NCBI GenBank assembly: GCA_017432565.1
Contig: JAFRIW010000013.1
Coordinates: 1 to 64,000, forward strand
Source: Lachnospiraceae bacterium
GTDB lineage: Bacteria; Bacillota; Clostridia; Lachnospirales; Lachnospiraceae
Length of the DNA: 64,000 bases
Direction of reading: 5' to 3'
A program made the position numbers and the translations under genes. Shown piece after piece: positions 49,599 through 62,120 of the stretch. A model generated the notes under the pieces. The model worked only from the letters and a program-made list of their open reading frames with translations, was not told the origin of the DNA and did not search any database. How positions within the stretch are numbered: position 1 is the stretch's first letter; every line of letters begins with the position of its first letter.

Positions 49599-51373
49599 TA
49601 GAACTCCTCCTTATCCGATATGGCCTGCGCTGCCTCTTTTTCAAGCTGATCAGCGATCTTGGCGTACTCTGTATCCAGCTCATCCTCTCTGGTGTATTTG
49701 AAACGGCCGATCCGCTCTCTGACCGGCATTGCGACCAGCTTCGAGATATCGGCGCCTTCCTGCAGCGCCTTTCTGGAAACATCGTCGAAGCTCAGGATCA
49801 GCTTCATCATCAGGAACTGCTTATGCAGTGATGTATAAGTATCAATCTCGTGGAATGCGTCCTGATGCAGGAAGTCCTCACGGATTGAGCGTGCCGTCTC
49901 CATTGTCAGACGGTCCGGTGCGGAAAGTGCGTCCATACCGACCAGCTGAACCATTTCGTTCAGACTTGATTCCACGGAGAGAAGTCTTGTCATCTGTCCG
50001 CGCAGCCGCATCCAGTCCGCATCGACGGATTCATTGAACCAGTCTTCCATGGAATCCAGATACAGCGAATAACTGGAGAGCCAGTTGATCGCGGGGAAGT
50101 GTCTGGTGTATGCCAGATTCGCATCCAGGCGCCAGAAAACCTTGACGATTCGGAGTGTTGCCTGTGTGACCGGCTCGGAAATATCGCCGCCGGCAGGGGA
50201 AACTGCTCCGATGACGGAGAGGGCGCCCTCGCGTCCTTCGCTTCCGAGTGTCACCACACGGCCCGCGCGCTCATAGAACTGTGCAAGTCTCGAACCAAGG
50301 TAAGCGGGATAACCTTCTTCACCGGGCATTTCCTCCAGACGGCCGGACATCTCGCGGAGCGCCTCGGCCCACCGGGAAGTGGAGTCAGCCATCAGCGCGA
50401 CGGAATAGCCCATGTCCCGGAAATACTCGGCAATGGTGATGCCGGTGTAGATCGAAGCTTCACGGGCCGCAACCGGCATATCGGATGTATTCGCAATCAG
50501 AACCGTCCGCTCCATCAGGGAGAATCCGGTCTTGGGATCCTTCAGTTCCGGGAACTCATTCAGAACGTCCGTCATCTCGTTGCCGCGCTCACCGCAGCCG
50601 ATATAGACGACGATATCCGCGTCCGCCCACTTTGCGAGCTGGTGCTGCACGACGGTCTTGCCGGATCCGAAGGGTCCGGGAACCGCGGCGACGCCGCCTT
50701 TCGCAATCGGGAAGAGCGTGTCAATAACTCTCTGGCCGGACACCAGCGGCATCTTCGGCGGAAGCTTCTGGCTGTAAGGGCGGCCGCTTCGGACAGGCCA
50801 GCGCTGCATCAGTGTCAGCGGCTCTTCCTTTCCGCTCTCCGTGACCAGTGTTCCGATCTGATCCGTCACGGTGAAATCACCCTCGCGAATCTCCGAGATC
50901 GTTCCGGAGAGCAGCGGCGAGACCATGATCTTATGGGTGACAATCTGCGATTCCCTCACTTCTCCGAGGATATCGCCGCCGGTCACCTTCGCGCCCGCTT
51001 CAACGGACGGGACAAAATGCCAGACCTTGTCGCGGGGAAGGGAAGGAACTTCGACGCCGCGCTGCAGCTGGTTGCTGCCGGTCACTCTCATAATGCCGTC
51101 CAGCGGTCTCTGGATTCCGTCATAAATGCTGCTGATCAGGCCGGGGCCGAGCTCGACACTCATCGGCACGCCCGTGGATTCCACCGGGGCGCCGGGGGCA
51201 AGGCCCGAGGTTTCCTCATAAACCTGAATCGAAGCCTGATCATCGTGAATCTCAATGATTTCACCGATCAGCCGACGCTCGCCGACACGGACAACGTCAA
51301 ACATGTTCGCATCGCGCATTCCCGTCGCTATAACAAGCGGTCCGGCTATTTTCTTGATTGTCCCTTTGCTCAT
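49598..51373 (-). CDS. ntpA: V-type ATP synthase catalytic subunit A
   Basis: 591-residue catalytic subunit. The P-loop [13 protein letters not shown] is near residue 237, the catalytic Glu is in GCGERGNEM, and the long non-homologous insertion typical of A-subunits is present. AAGGAGC precedes ATG 51373. It hydrolyses or makes ATP together with B. Confidence 0.98.
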   Translation of the reverse strand: MSKGTIKKIAGPLVIATGMRDANMFDVVRVGERRLIGEIIEIHDDQASIQVYEETSGLAPGAPVESTGVPMSVELGPGLISSIYDGIQRPLDGIMRVTGSNQLQRGVEVPSLPRDKVWHFVPSVEAGAKVTGGDILGEVRESQIVTHKIMVSPLLSGTISEIREGDFTVTDQIGTLVTESGKEEPLTLMQRWPVRSGRPYSQKLPPKMPLVSGQRVIDTLFPIAKGGVAAVPGPFGSGKTVVQHQLAKWADADIVVYIGCGERGNEMTDVLNEFPELKDPKTGFSLMERTVLIANTSDMPVAAREASIYTGITIAEYFRDMGYSVALMADSTSRWAEALREMSGRLEEMPGEEGYPAYLGSRLAQFYERAGRVVTLGSEGREGALSVIGAVSPAGGDISEPVTQATLRIVKVFWRLDANLAYTRHFPAINWLSSYSLYLDSMEDWFNESVDADWMRLRGQMTRLLSVESSLNEMVQLVGMDALSAPDRLTMETARSIREDFLHQDAFHEIDTYTSLHKQFLMMKLILSFDDVSRKALQEGADISKLVAMPVRERIGRFKYTREDELDTEYAKIADQLEKEAAQAISDKEEF

Positions 51374-51427
51374 GTATCCTGCTCCTTTATGTTTGTGCGC
51401 GGCCGGGTCATCCTCTCCCGGTCCGGT

Positions 51428-51751
51428 TTATTTATTGAAGATAATATCCGATCCGACAGCCTGCTCAACCGACTTGCGGACTGCCAGGACGCCTTCTCCC
51501 GTATTCCCGGAGATGCCGGGGATCAGAATGACGGCAGGTTTTGCCATCGTCCTGTACCGGTCGACCTCAGCCGGAATCTTCGCGGCCAGAGCTTCGGTGA
51601 TATAGATGATCGCATAATTCTGCTCCGCCAGCGATCGCATCACCCGGATCGCTTCCTCTGTCTGCCCTTCCTCAATACGGAAGGTATCGAGACCAAGGGC
51701 GCCGAATCCGTAGATACTGTCCCAATCTCCCATGACTGCTATCTTATACAT
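51428..51751 (-). CDS. ntpG: V-type ATP synthase subunit F
   Basis: 107-residue small rotor subunit bound to D (called NtpG in Enterococcus hirae). It starts MYKIAVMGDWDSIYGFGALG, and IIYITEALA and AVILIPGISGNTG follow the family. The ATG at 51751 overlaps the end of subunit C; the frame could open earlier at 51790 but that part is C coding sequence. Confidence 0.92.
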   Translation of the reverse strand: MYKIAVMGDWDSIYGFGALGLDTFRIEEGQTEEAIRVMRSLAEQNYAIIYITEALAAKIPAEVDRYRTMAKPAVILIPGISGNTGEGVLAVRKSVEQAVGSDIIFNK

Positions 51752-52703
51752 AGGTCTCTCTGATCCTTCCTCTGATTTCCTCTTCGTCAAAGCCGTTCCG
51801 CTTTCCGGTCAGAATCATGCGCAGTGACCTGCTCTCGATTCTGCGCGCCAGAATATAGGCTGCCAGCGGGTCGATTCCGAAGGAATTGCGCAGCTGCGGC
51901 CGGATGCTGCGGATCAGCAGGTTGTCGCACCAGCACTCCAGCGCAGCGGTCGACTTGCGGATTTCCTCGGCACAGTCCGCGTACCCGGTCGTCTTCAGAT
52001 AAGAAATCACTTCCTCCAGGCCGGCGGCGGCCGCCTGGGAAAGACGCCGCAGATCCAGTGTGCGGCACTGCGCCATCGCCTGCTTCATGAAGTCAGCGCC
52101 TTTGCCGGTCTTGGCGCTCCGGACAGCAATCTTGATGTCCGCGGCGGCCACGGTCAGTTCTCCGTACAGCGGGAGGATCTCGCCGTCGGAAGCCAGGGCC
52201 GTCTCCCGGATCTGATCCAGCGCGGCGCGGTCGATAATACAGTCGCACATCTGTCCGTCACGCAGTGTCAGCAGCACATCGAGTGCACGTGCGGCAGGCT
52301 CCTGCATCGGATCGGGCAGTTTTCTGAAATCGCGCTCCAGAAGGATTTTTTCCAGCTGCTCCGGTGCAATCGATCCGTTCAGGTAGATGCCGGGATGCGT
52401 TCCGGCCGTGCAGGTTTCCTTGATGGCGGCCTTCAGATTGTGATACTCATTCTGAAGACGGAGCACATCGAAGACCTTCACATCCGGAACCAGTTCCCCG
52501 ACCAGCTGCCAGGTTTTGCGCTCTTCCTCTTCAAATAATTCATTCGCCGTCTGGCCGGCGGTCCCGTAGCCCTTCTCGTTCAGAAGCTGCAGGCACGCCT
52601 CCTCACCGGGCGCGGCAAGAAGCTGCTCCATGAACTCTCTGTTCAGCAGCTCAAGCTCTTTTTTCCGGATCCGGGCGACGGCAAATATATACTGGTTGGA
52701 CAT
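51744..52703 (-). CDS. ntpC: V-type ATP synthase subunit C
   Basis: 319-residue, mostly helical subunit (d in eukaryotes) that couples the rotor ring to the central stalk. FAVARIRKKELELLNREFMEQLL at the start and LRLQNEYHNLKAAIKE are typical. AAAGGAAAGGGG precedes ATG 52703. Its end overlaps the start of subunit F. Confidence 0.93.
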   Translation of the reverse strand: MSNQYIFAVARIRKKELELLNREFMEQLLAAPGEEACLQLLNEKGYGTAGQTANELFEEEERKTWQLVGELVPDVKVFDVLRLQNEYHNLKAAIKETCTAGTHPGIYLNGSIAPEQLEKILLERDFRKLPDPMQEPAARALDVLLTLRDGQMCDCIIDRAALDQIRETALASDGEILPLYGELTVAAADIKIAVRSAKTGKGADFMKQAMAQCRTLDLRRLSQAAAAGLEEVISYLKTTGYADCAEEIRKSTAALECWCDNLLIRSIRPQLRNSFGIDPLAAYILARRIESRSLRMILTGKRNGFDEEEIRGRIRETYV

Positions 52704-52718
52704 ATCTGCCCCTTTCCT

Positions 52719-53321
52719 TTAACTGAAAATAATTTCCCGAATCCTGTCCTGTACCGCTTCCTGTCTGGAAGCAAGCACGGCCTCAAAGGAACAGTTCTCT
52801 TCGATGCCGTCGTAAATCAGCAGGAATCCGTCCCGGATCTGTCCGGCGCGCTCCGGATCCGCATCAACCGTCAGCGTACATCCCGCGGGGAGTGCTTTCT
52901 GAAGAGATGCCTCAAAGCCGGCCGGAAGTCTCTTCATGTCCTTTTCGCTCAGGACCATGCGTCCCTTTCCGGTATGTGCGGCCTTCACAGCCATTCCGGA
53001 AAGAAGGGCAAAATACTCCTCGTCCGGCAGCGTTCTCGCCTTCTCAAGTGCTTTGTCCAGCACTTCTCCGATCAGCTCCTGTCTGGCAGCCAGAATCTTC
53101 TGGCGCACTGCCAGGGCGGCGGAAGACTTTGAGCGGACCTGCGCATCCTGCGCGGCGGCGTCCACCTCCTGGCGGACCTTATTCCTGCTCGCCTCCGACT
53201 CTTTCCGGGCTGTTTCGACAATCCGGTCCGCTTCGCGCTGCGCCTTTGCAACGATATCTCCGGCGCTCTTCTCCGCTTCCAGTCGGATATCTTCTAAGAT
53301 TTTGTCTAACCCATTGCTCAT
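52719..53321 (-). CDS. ntpE: V-type ATP synthase subunit E
   Basis: 200-residue peripheral stalk subunit. The long N-terminal helix (about 1-90) is Ala/Glu/Arg-rich (EAEKSAGDIVAKAQREADRIVE), and a globular C-terminal domain follows. It pairs with the G/H-type subunit. GAGGTATTTGT precedes the start. Confidence 0.9.
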   Translation of the reverse strand: MSNGLDKILEDIRLEAEKSAGDIVAKAQREADRIVETARKESEASRNKVRQEVDAAAQDAQVRSKSSAALAVRQKILAARQELIGEVLDKALEKARTLPDEEYFALLSGMAVKAAHTGKGRMVLSEKDMKRLPAGFEASLQKALPAGCTLTVDADPERAGQIRDGFLLIYDGIEENCSFEAVLASRQEAVQDRIREIIFS

Positions 53322-53367
53322 ACAAATACCTCAGCTGCTTCCTGTCACAGTCTGTTTCTCCCGCCGA

Positions 53368-55865
<2,498 letters not shown>

Positions 55866-55875
55866 CCAAAGCCTC

Positions 55876-56187
55876 CTATTCCGCCAGCATGGAAAGAACC
55901 GCTTCTACCGCTTCCGGCATTCTGGCTCTGGCCGCCTGCGTCAGTTCTTCGATCTCCCTGCCTGCAGACTCCGCAGCCGTAAGAAGCTCCTTCTCGGATT
56001 TCTCGCTCAGCTCCTTCATGGCATCCCGGCGCAGCTCCTGAGTTTCTTCATTGTCACGGATTCTCAGCTGCTGAGCCTCTTCCTCTGCCTTTTTGATGAT
56101 CTCCTGCGCCTTCTGCTGCGCATCTCTGACCATCTGTTCCGCGGCGATTTCCCCGCTGCGGATTCTGTCAACGATTTCTTTTGCCAT
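55876..56187 (-). CDS. V-type ATP synthase subunit G/H (peripheral stalk)
   Basis: 103 residues, almost wholly helical and charged (AKEIVDRIRSGEIAAEQMVRDAQQKAQEIIKKAEEEAQQL), then a short hydrophobic end. It corresponds to the subunit variously named G or H, which forms the peripheral stalk coil with E. The ATG at 56187 follows GGTGGAGAAC. It is the first gene of the operon, just after the promoter at 56242-56271. Confidence 0.85.
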   Translation of the reverse strand: MAKEIVDRIRSGEIAAEQMVRDAQQKAQEIIKKAEEEAQQLRIRDNEETQELRRDAMKELSEKSEKELLTAAESAGREIEELTQAARARMPEAVEAVLSMLAE

Positions 56188-56241
56188 ATTCTGTTCTCCA
56201 CCTGTCACTGCTAAGCAAAACAGCAAACCATAACTTCAGAT

Positions 56242-56271
56242 ATTTTAACTTGCGTGACGCGGGTGCGTCAA
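56242..56271 (-). promoter_or_regulatory. Promoter of the V-ATPase operon
   Basis: Minus strand: -35 TTGACG (56266-56271), 18-base spacer, -10 TAAAAT (56242-56247). The start would be near 56235, about 48 bases before the first subunit gene. It separates the ATPase operon from the wall hydrolase upstream. Confidence 0.8.
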
Positions 56272-56297
56272 CTTAAGCCAAAAACGTTTTCGAAATA

Positions 56298-57473
56298 TTA
56301 ATAGAAGATATGTCCGCCGATCACATATCGGGGTGTGACCTGCGGAATCGGTGTGCGGAAAAAGATGCAGTCCGACACGGTTGTCTGGCCGGCCATGGCC
56401 GCATCCGCCGCGGCATAACACGCCGGCGTCGCGTCATTTCTGGAAAGAGCCAGCGCCAGTCTTCCGGTCATGGCCGGTTCAAACTGGTTGTGCTGATAAA
56501 TGACGCCCGGGATTGTGGACGGAAAAGCGCCGGACAGAACCCGGTTGATCACGACCGCGCCCACCGCGACCTGACCTTCATAAGGCTGGTTGCCCGCCTC
56601 ACAGTAGATCAGATTCGCCAGCAGATACCGGTCATCCTCCGTGAAGACCACGTCGCTGATATTGCGCCAGACAGACTGTCTGGAGAGCGCCTCCAGGCGC
56701 CGCTCCTCGGCCAGCTTTTCCTCCAGTGCCTTCAGCTCGCTGTTCTTGGCATCCAGCTGGTTTTTCAGATCTTCGGCGACCGCCTCGGCGGCACTGATCT
56801 GATCCGAGTAAAGCGCAATGCTGCCGGCTGTACTGCTCACCAGCCCGCTGACCCGGCCGTGTTCTTCCTGCGCCTGTGCCTGCAGCGCGTCGAGTTCTTC
56901 CTTTTCCTGTTCCAGCTGCGCCTTCTTCGCCTCGACCTCTTCCTTCAGCGCGATATAGTTTTCAAGCGTCTGCCGGTCATAGGCGGAGAGCTGCTCAACG
57001 TACTGGGAGCGGTTTAAGTAGGAAGAGAGAGATTTTGACTTCAGAAACAATTCCAGGTAAACGGTCTGTCCCCGCTCGTACAGGAACTGAATGCGCTTCT
57101 TCATGCCCTGGTACTGCTGCTCCTGGCGCTCGATGGCTGCGTCCAGTTCTTCCTCCGTGCGGGCAATCTCTTCCTTCTTGTCCTGAATCTGCTGTTCCAG
57201 CGATTCCAGGTTTTCTCCGATCGCACTCAGCTCGGAGTTCAGGTTCCCCAGCTGGGTCTGCAGATCTCCTCTGGTGCTCTCCATGGAGTCGATTGCGCCC
57301 TGATTGTTCTCGGCGGCGTCTTCGATCAGCTGCTTCTCTTCCTTTGCCTTCTGAATTGCTTCCTCTGTTTCTTTGGACGCATAAACAGGCAGCGATATCG
57401 TTGATATCGCTGCTGCCGCAGCCAGCGCTGCAATCAGAATTCTTTTTTTAATCTTTACAGATAATTCCCTCAT
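56298..57473 (-). CDS. Secreted wall hydrolase: PcsB-type coiled coil plus SleB/CwlJ-like hydrolase
   Basis: 391 residues. A signal peptide (about 1-32) ends VYASKE. A long coiled-coil domain of the PcsB type fills about 33-265 (ELSAIGENLESLEQQI; FLYERGQTVYLELFLKSKSL). The C-terminal ~115 residues form a cell wall hydrolase_2 (SleB/CwlJ) domain with LLANLIYCEAGNQPYEGQVAVGAV, containing the catalytic Glu, and NQFEPAMTGR. It probably cleaves peptidoglycan at division or germination. In PcsB the coil binds FtsEX, and no ftsEX is near. No good ribosome-binding site is seen at 57473. Confidence 0.9.
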   Translation of the reverse strand: MRELSVKIKKRILIAALAAAAAISTISLPVYASKETEEAIQKAKEEKQLIEDAAENNQGAIDSMESTRGDLQTQLGNLNSELSAIGENLESLEQQIQDKKEEIARTEEELDAAIERQEQQYQGMKKRIQFLYERGQTVYLELFLKSKSLSSYLNRSQYVEQLSAYDRQTLENYIALKEEVEAKKAQLEQEKEELDALQAQAQEEHGRVSGLVSSTAGSIALYSDQISAAEAVAEDLKNQLDAKNSELKALEEKLAEERRLEALSRQSVWRNISDVVFTEDDRYLLANLIYCEAGNQPYEGQVAVGAVVINRVLSGAFPSTIPGVIYQHNQFEPAMTGRLALALSRNDATPACYAAADAAMAGQTTVSDCIFFRTPIPQVTPRYVIGGHIFY

Positions 57474-57494
57474 TCAGATAACCGCGGGAATGCT

Positions 57495-57977
57495 TCAGAG
57501 CGTAAACGAAACTTCCCGGCCGCTGGGCTGATACTGTACATATTCAACCCCGGCCGAGTCAAACATCTTCTTGCTTGCAATTGTGGAGTCCGAATCCGCA
57601 TATTTGTCGCTTTCATAGACAATTCTGCGGATACCCGACTGAATAATGGCCTTGGCACATTCGTTGCAGGGAAACAGCGTCACATAGACCGTGGCGCCCT
57701 CCAGGCTCCCGCCCCTGTAGTTGAGAATCGCGTTCAGCTCACTGTGTGTGACAAAAGGATATTTTGTCATCAGAGGTGTGCCCTCGCGGTCCCAGGGAAA
57801 AGCGTCATCAGAGCAGCCTGTCGGCAGTCCGTTATAGCCCATCGAAAGGATTTTGTGATCCCGCACGATGCAGGAACCCACCTGGGTGTTCGGGTCCTTC
57901 GAGCGCATTCCCGCCAGCTTCGCGACACCCATAAAATATTCTTCCCAGGAGATATAGTCTGTTCTTTTGGACGACAT
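57495..57977 (-). CDS. dCMP/CMP deaminase family protein (ComEB type)
   Basis: 160-residue zinc deaminase, probably dCMP to dUMP for thymidylate synthesis. The zinc sites are HSELNAIL and PCNECAKAI, with MGYNGLPTGC near the N-terminus. AAAGGAGCAGCC precedes the start. It lies between upp and the wall hydrolase, in a pyrimidine/pentose salvage neighbourhood. Confidence 0.93.
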   Translation of the reverse strand: MSSKRTDYISWEEYFMGVAKLAGMRSKDPNTQVGSCIVRDHKILSMGYNGLPTGCSDDAFPWDREGTPLMTKYPFVTHSELNAILNYRGGSLEGATVYVTLFPCNECAKAIIQSGIRRIVYESDKYADSDSTIASKKMFDSAGVEYVQYQPSGREVSFTL

Positions 57978-58031
57978 GGCTGCTCCTTTCCGCAGGTACT
58001 TAAGTCATGTTCCGATACACTCTGACCCCGT

Positions 58032-58661
58032 TTATTTTGTTCCGAAAATACGGTCTCCCGCATCGCCCAGACCGGGAACGATATAGCCGTGATCATTCAG
58101 GTGATCATCCAGTGCGCCGATGTAGAGATCCACATCCGGGTGTGCTTCCGTAAAGGCCTTTACGCCTTCCGGTGCCGCGATGATGCAGAGGAAGTGGATA
58201 TGTCTGCAGCCGTGCTGCTTCAGCATATCAATGGCGGCGATGGAAGATCCGCCCGTTGCCAGCATCGGGTCCACGACGAAGATCTCGCGCTGGGAGACGT
58301 CTGCGGGCAGTTTACAGAAGTATTCCACAGGCTTTAAGGTTTCCGGATCGCGGTACAGTCCGATGTGTCCGACCTTGGCGGCCGGAATCAGGGTCAGCAT
58401 GCCGTCCACCATTCCGAGGCCGGCGCGCAGGATCGGGACGATCGCAAGCTTTTTGCCCTTGAGCTGCTTGACAACCGCGGGTGCAACAGGGGTCTCGATC
58501 TCCACATCCGAAAGCTGCAGGTCTCTTGTCGCCTCATAGCAGATCAGCATGGCGATTTCACTGACAGTTTCACGGAAGGTCTTCGTTCCGGTCGTCTTAT
58601 TGCGGATGAAACCGATCTTGTGCTGAATCAGCGGATGATCCATAACAATAACTTTAGCCAT
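58032..58661 (-). CDS. upp: Uracil phosphoribosyltransferase
   Basis: 209 residues. It makes UMP from uracil and PRPP. The PRPP motif is [16 protein letters not shown], and [14 protein letters not shown] and [12 protein letters not shown] are family signatures. CAGGAGGTATTGTC precedes ATG 58661. A TATAAT hexamer at 58734-58739 on the minus strand may be its -10 box, but the -35 is poor. Confidence 0.98.
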   Translation of the reverse strand: MAKVIVMDHPLIQHKIGFIRNKTTGTKTFRETVSEIAMLICYEATRDLQLSDVEIETPVAPAVVKQLKGKKLAIVPILRAGLGMVDGMLTLIPAAKVGHIGLYRDPETLKPVEYFCKLPADVSQREIFVVDPMLATGGSSIAAIDMLKQHGCRHIHFLCIIAAPEGVKAFTEAHPDVDLYIGALDDHLNDHGYIVPGLGDAGDRIFGTK

Positions 58662-58748
58662 GACAATACCTCCTGAAAATTTTAACTTAAGCGCCGTATT
58701 CCGCAGAGGATGCGGCTCCGGTTTTTTCTCCGTATTATATTACCTGTT

Positions 58749-59192
58749 TTACCGATCTTTCTCAATATCCGCGATGCCGGCAATTCTTCTGACATGCTTC
58801 CCCTCGCCGGAAAATTCCGTCGTCAGGAACGTCTCCACAATATCCAGCGCGGCGTTGCGTCCGATCAGGCCGGCGCCCATGGCCAGCATATTCGCGTCAT
58901 TGTGAAGTCTGGTCAGCCGGGCTGCCGTCACATTGCTGCACAGACCGCAGCGGATGCCTTTGATCTTGTTGGCGGCGATGCTGATACCGATACCGGTGGT
59001 GCAGATCACGATGCCCTTTTCGCACTCTCCCGAGGCGACCGCTCTCGCGGCAGCCGCGCCGTACTCCGGATAGTCACAGGACTCCGTACTGCTGCAGCCG
59101 AAATCCCTGTACTCGATCCCTTTCTCCTCCAGATAATGAATCACTTCCTGTTTCAGTTCGTATCCGCCGTGATCCGATCCCAGTGCAATCAT
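58749..59192 (-). CDS. rpiB: Ribose 5-phosphate isomerase B
   Basis: 147 residues. It interconverts ribulose 5-phosphate and ribose 5-phosphate. It starts IALGSDHGGYELK, and the active-site Cys is in the GIVICTTGIGISIAANK region. AAAAGGAGGGG precedes the start. With upp and tsaC it forms a minus-strand group common in Clostridia. Confidence 0.97.
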   Translation of the reverse strand: MIALGSDHGGYELKQEVIHYLEEKGIEYRDFGCSSTESCDYPEYGAAAARAVASGECEKGIVICTTGIGISIAANKIKGIRCGLCSNVTAARLTRLHNDANMLAMGAGLIGRNAALDIVETFLTTEFSGEGKHVRRIAGIADIEKDR

Positions 59193-59209
59193 TTTTCCCC
59201 TCCTTTTGC

Positions 59210-60259
59210 TTATACCTTCACTACCCGGTGCCCCGCCGCTTTCATCAGACGGTTCATCACCGCCTGTCCGAGGCCGGCGCGGTCAAAGCTCTCCGAGAAC
59301 ATAAACTGTGCCCCTTCTTCGTCAAACTCGCGCAGAATCCGGAAGAGGCATCTGGCGACACTCTCCTCGTCGCTTCTGCTGCCGGCGCTGCGCACCAGGT
59401 CGGCCCGGTAGCGCGAAGCCGTTTCATCCGTGCAGATGACGCCGGTTCTGCAGCCCCTGCCGGCATACTCCCTGCAGGCGCCGTTGATATATTCGATGAC
59501 CCGCTCCGCGTCGCCTTCGACAATCACCAGTTCTCCGCGGGGCGCATAATGCCGGTATTTCATGCCCGGGGCCTTCGGCGGCAGGCTGCTGTCCTCCCCG
59601 AGAATCGTCCGGTCGATCTCCACGCTGCCCAGCACCTGCTCCAGCATCTCCTGCGTCACATAGCCGGGGCGAAGAATGGTGGGAACCTCTGAAGTCAGAT
59701 CGATAATCGTGGATTCCAGGCCGATGCCGACCGGCCCCCCGTCCAGAATCATCTCGACTTTTCCATCCAGATCCTCCAGACAGTGCCTGCCCAGTGTCGG
59801 ACTCGGCCGCCCGGAAGCGTTGGCGCTGGGCGCGGCGATATATCCGCCTGCTGCCCGGATCAGCTCCGCCGCGATCCTGTTGGACGGAAACCGCACCGCC
59901 ACCGTGGAAAGACCGCCGGTCGTTTCCTTCGGCACGAGAATGCTCTTATTAAAAATCATGGTCAGCGGGCCGGGCCAGAACGCCTCTGCCAGCGCATAGC
60001 CCTCCTCCGGAATCTCTTCCGTGATCGGCGCAAGATCCTCCATCCTGCAGATATGCACAATCAGCGGGTTGTCCTGCGGTCTGCCCTTGGCCGCGTAAAT
60101 TTTTCTGGAAGATTCCGGATTCAGCGCGTCTCCGCCCAGTCCGTAAACGGTCTCCGTCGGAAAAGCGACGAGGCCGCCCTCCCTCAGGACTGCGCCGGCG
60201 CGCCGGATCACATCCGGGTCGATCCGGTTCTCATCCAGCTCGATATATTCAGTCTTCAT
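59210..60259 (-). CDS. ywlC: L-threonylcarbamoyladenylate synthase (Sua5/YwlC)
   Basis: 349 residues: an N-terminal YrdC domain (PTETVYGLGGDAL; AAKGRPQDNPLIVHI; APSANASGRPSPT) and a C-terminal Sua5 domain. It makes threonylcarbamoyl-AMP for tRNA t6A37. MtaB (15016-16362) later methylthiolates that nucleotide. Weak ribosome-binding site GGACTGATAAG before ATG 60259. It is 34 bases downstream of the GH18 gene. Confidence 0.95.
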   Translation of the reverse strand: MKTEYIELDENRIDPDVIRRAGAVLREGGLVAFPTETVYGLGGDALNPESSRKIYAAKGRPQDNPLIVHICRMEDLAPITEEIPEEGYALAEAFWPGPLTMIFNKSILVPKETTGGLSTVAVRFPSNRIAAELIRAAGGYIAAPSANASGRPSPTLGRHCLEDLDGKVEMILDGGPVGIGLESTIIDLTSEVPTILRPGYVTQEMLEQVLGSVEIDRTILGEDSSLPPKAPGMKYRHYAPRGELVIVEGDAERVIEYINGACREYAGRGCRTGVICTDETASRYRADLVRSAGSRSDEESVARCLFRILREFDEEGAQFMFSESFDRAGLGQAVMNRLMKAAGHRVVKV

Positions 60260-60293
60260 CTTATCAGTCCATCTGTACAGCCCGTCTCCCGGC

Positions 60294-62030
60294 TTACCGC
60301 TTCATATAATTTTCGATTACATCCCAGATATCGGGGGTCTCAAAGCCCAGGCGCCAGGACGCGACGCCGGCCAGATGATTGACATCCATGACCGACAGCT
60401 TCGTTTCGATCGACTGCGCGTCCTCCAGCCAGACCTCCAGCCGCTCCGTGTCCGTGATGTGTGAAGCATAGTACTGGCCGCAGGCGTCATCCCACCGCAC
60501 TTCCATCGCATGATTCGTGATATAGGTCTGCGCGTCAGCCATTCCGACCGCCTGCGAAGTCACGCCCGCGGAGGTCGTGGACCAGAGTCTTACATAAAAC
60601 GGAACCGCGTTCATCAGCTTCTCGGCCGGAATACTCTCCAGCGCTTTCTGAATGCCGTAGCTCACATAGGAAATCGACGCGACCGAGCCGGCCTCCGGAC
60701 TGCCCTCATAGTGCTCGTCATAGCCCATGATCACGACATAATCCGCGAAAGTACCCTGCTCCGGAAGATTGTAATGCTCATTGAATTCATAGGGGACATA
60801 ATTGTCCACCGAAAGAATCACGCCGCTCTGCCGGCACTTGATCGACAGCTCCCGGATAAACTCGATATATTCCTGCCCGTATGCGGAATCAATCTGCTCA
60901 AAGTCCACATTGATTCCGTCAATTCCGTAGGTCTTCACCTGCTCCATCAGCTGGCTGATCACATGGCTTCTTCTGTCGAAGGACATCAGGAACTGACTGC
61001 GGGAGACACCCGGCGTGTTGAAATTATCCACGACAGCCCACACCTGGATGCCCTGTCCGTGCAGATAATCCACGTAATCCTGCGTCGCAAAACTCGTCAT
61101 ATTGCCCTGGTCATCCGAGATCCAGAACCAGGTAGGCGCCACGACGTTGACTGCTTTTGTCGGCGCCAGATATTCATAAATGGTATCGTTGCCCGCCGCG
61201 CCGGCCACATTGTGGAACGCCATGTTCACCTTTCCGTCCAGCCTTTTCGTGGCAAAATACGGCTCTGTGTAGCCGGTCGCCGCTTCCGGCTGGCTGTAGG
61301 AGGACTCCGACAGACGCTTGTTTTCGATATAACCGATATAGCAGTCCTGCGTCTTCACCTTGCTCCAGGTTTCCATCCGTTCCAGAATGGTCACTTTTTC
61401 GCCGGCGGAGATCTCCCGCAGGATTTCGCTCTTGATGCCGCCCGTGATCCGCACCTGCGTATCCTTCAGCACCTCGGCTGTCTCCACCTCGGGCCACTCG
61501 GTGTTTAACTGAATCCGGTTCGGATCTGTGTAAAGGGTGTAAGAGAAATTCGCGTAATTGCGGACAAAATCCAGAGACAGATACACCGTGTCGTCAACCC
61601 GGACTGCCGGCGCGAAGCTCTCGGTGACCGTGCCGCCCGCCTCCGTGCTCCACTCCTTCGTGCCGATCACGGAGCGGACCAGATCCTCCGGCAGCGCATA
61701 TAAAAGCAGATCCTGCTCCGGCGCGTCCATTGTGCTCTTTCCGACATAAAAGCGCCCGTTCAGGAGACTGCGCACCGTATCCAGATCCAGATAGCAGGCG
61801 CCGTCAATCAGCTTCGCCCGGACATCCAGCATCTGGTCGCCGTGCATGATTCCGACTTCGTCCGCGTTGTAAATGCCGAAATATTCCGCACTGTCGATGG
61901 TTTCTTTGGAATAGGAATATTTTTCAAAATAGAGCTTTGCCCCGAATATGCCTCCCAGGATGACAATCAGCAGAATGATAATGAGTGCCGGAAGTATCCT
62001 GGCGGCGCGGCGGCGACGAGAACGTTTCAT
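60294..62030 (-). CDS. Membrane-anchored GH18-family glycoside hydrolase with SH3-like domain
   Basis: 578 residues. A very basic N-terminus (MKRSRRRRAAR) precedes one membrane anchor (about 12-33). A region resembling the copper amine oxidase N-terminal repeat follows, then an SH3-like domain (about 190-240, GEKVTILERMETWSKVKTQD). The GH18 barrel has the catalytic motif DGINVDFE (about 371-378). Clostridial relatives (YdhD/SleL-like) act on peptidoglycan cortex or chitin-like glycans. The anchored form suggests wall or spore cortex action. AAGGAGC precedes ATG 62030. Confidence 0.88.
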   Translation of the reverse strand: MKRSRRRRAARILPALIIILLIVILGGIFGAKLYFEKYSYSKETIDSAEYFGIYNADEVGIMHGDQMLDVRAKLIDGACYLDLDTVRSLLNGRFYVGKSTMDAPEQDLLLYALPEDLVRSVIGTKEWSTEAGGTVTESFAPAVRVDDTVYLSLDFVRNYANFSYTLYTDPNRIQLNTEWPEVETAEVLKDTQVRITGGIKSEILREISAGEKVTILERMETWSKVKTQDCYIGYIENKRLSESSYSQPEAATGYTEPYFATKRLDGKVNMAFHNVAGAAGNDTIYEYLAPTKAVNVVAPTWFWISDDQGNMTSFATQDYVDYLHGQGIQVWAVVDNFNTPGVSRSQFLMSFDRRSHVISQLMEQVKTYGIDGINVDFEQIDSAYGQEYIEFIRELSIKCRQSGVILSVDNYVPYEFNEHYNLPEQGTFADYVVIMGYDEHYEGSPEAGSVASISYVSYGIQKALESIPAEKLMNAVPFYVRLWSTTSAGVTSQAVGMADAQTYITNHAMEVRWDDACGQYYASHITDTERLEVWLEDAQSIETKLSVMDVNHLAGVASWRLGFETPDIWDVIENYMKR

Positions 62031-62080
62031 AAAATCTTGCTCCTTCCGTTCATGGGAGTTCTTTAACTGTTCAAACAATC

Positions 62081-62109
62081 AGTATATCATATGCCGGGCT
62101 GTCGGGCAA
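62081..62109 (-). promoter_or_regulatory. Promoter of the GH18-ywlC operon
   Basis: Minus strand: -35 TTGCCC (62104-62109), 17-base spacer, -10 TATACT (62081-62086). It lies about 50 bases before the GH18 start. Confidence 0.65.
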
Positions 62110-62120
62110 AAACAGCAAAA

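Noticed and set aside
58690..58730. Hairpin followed by a T run on the plus strand upstream of upp
   Set aside because: No plus-strand gene precedes it; on the minus strand it is only part of the upp leader, without a terminator T run.
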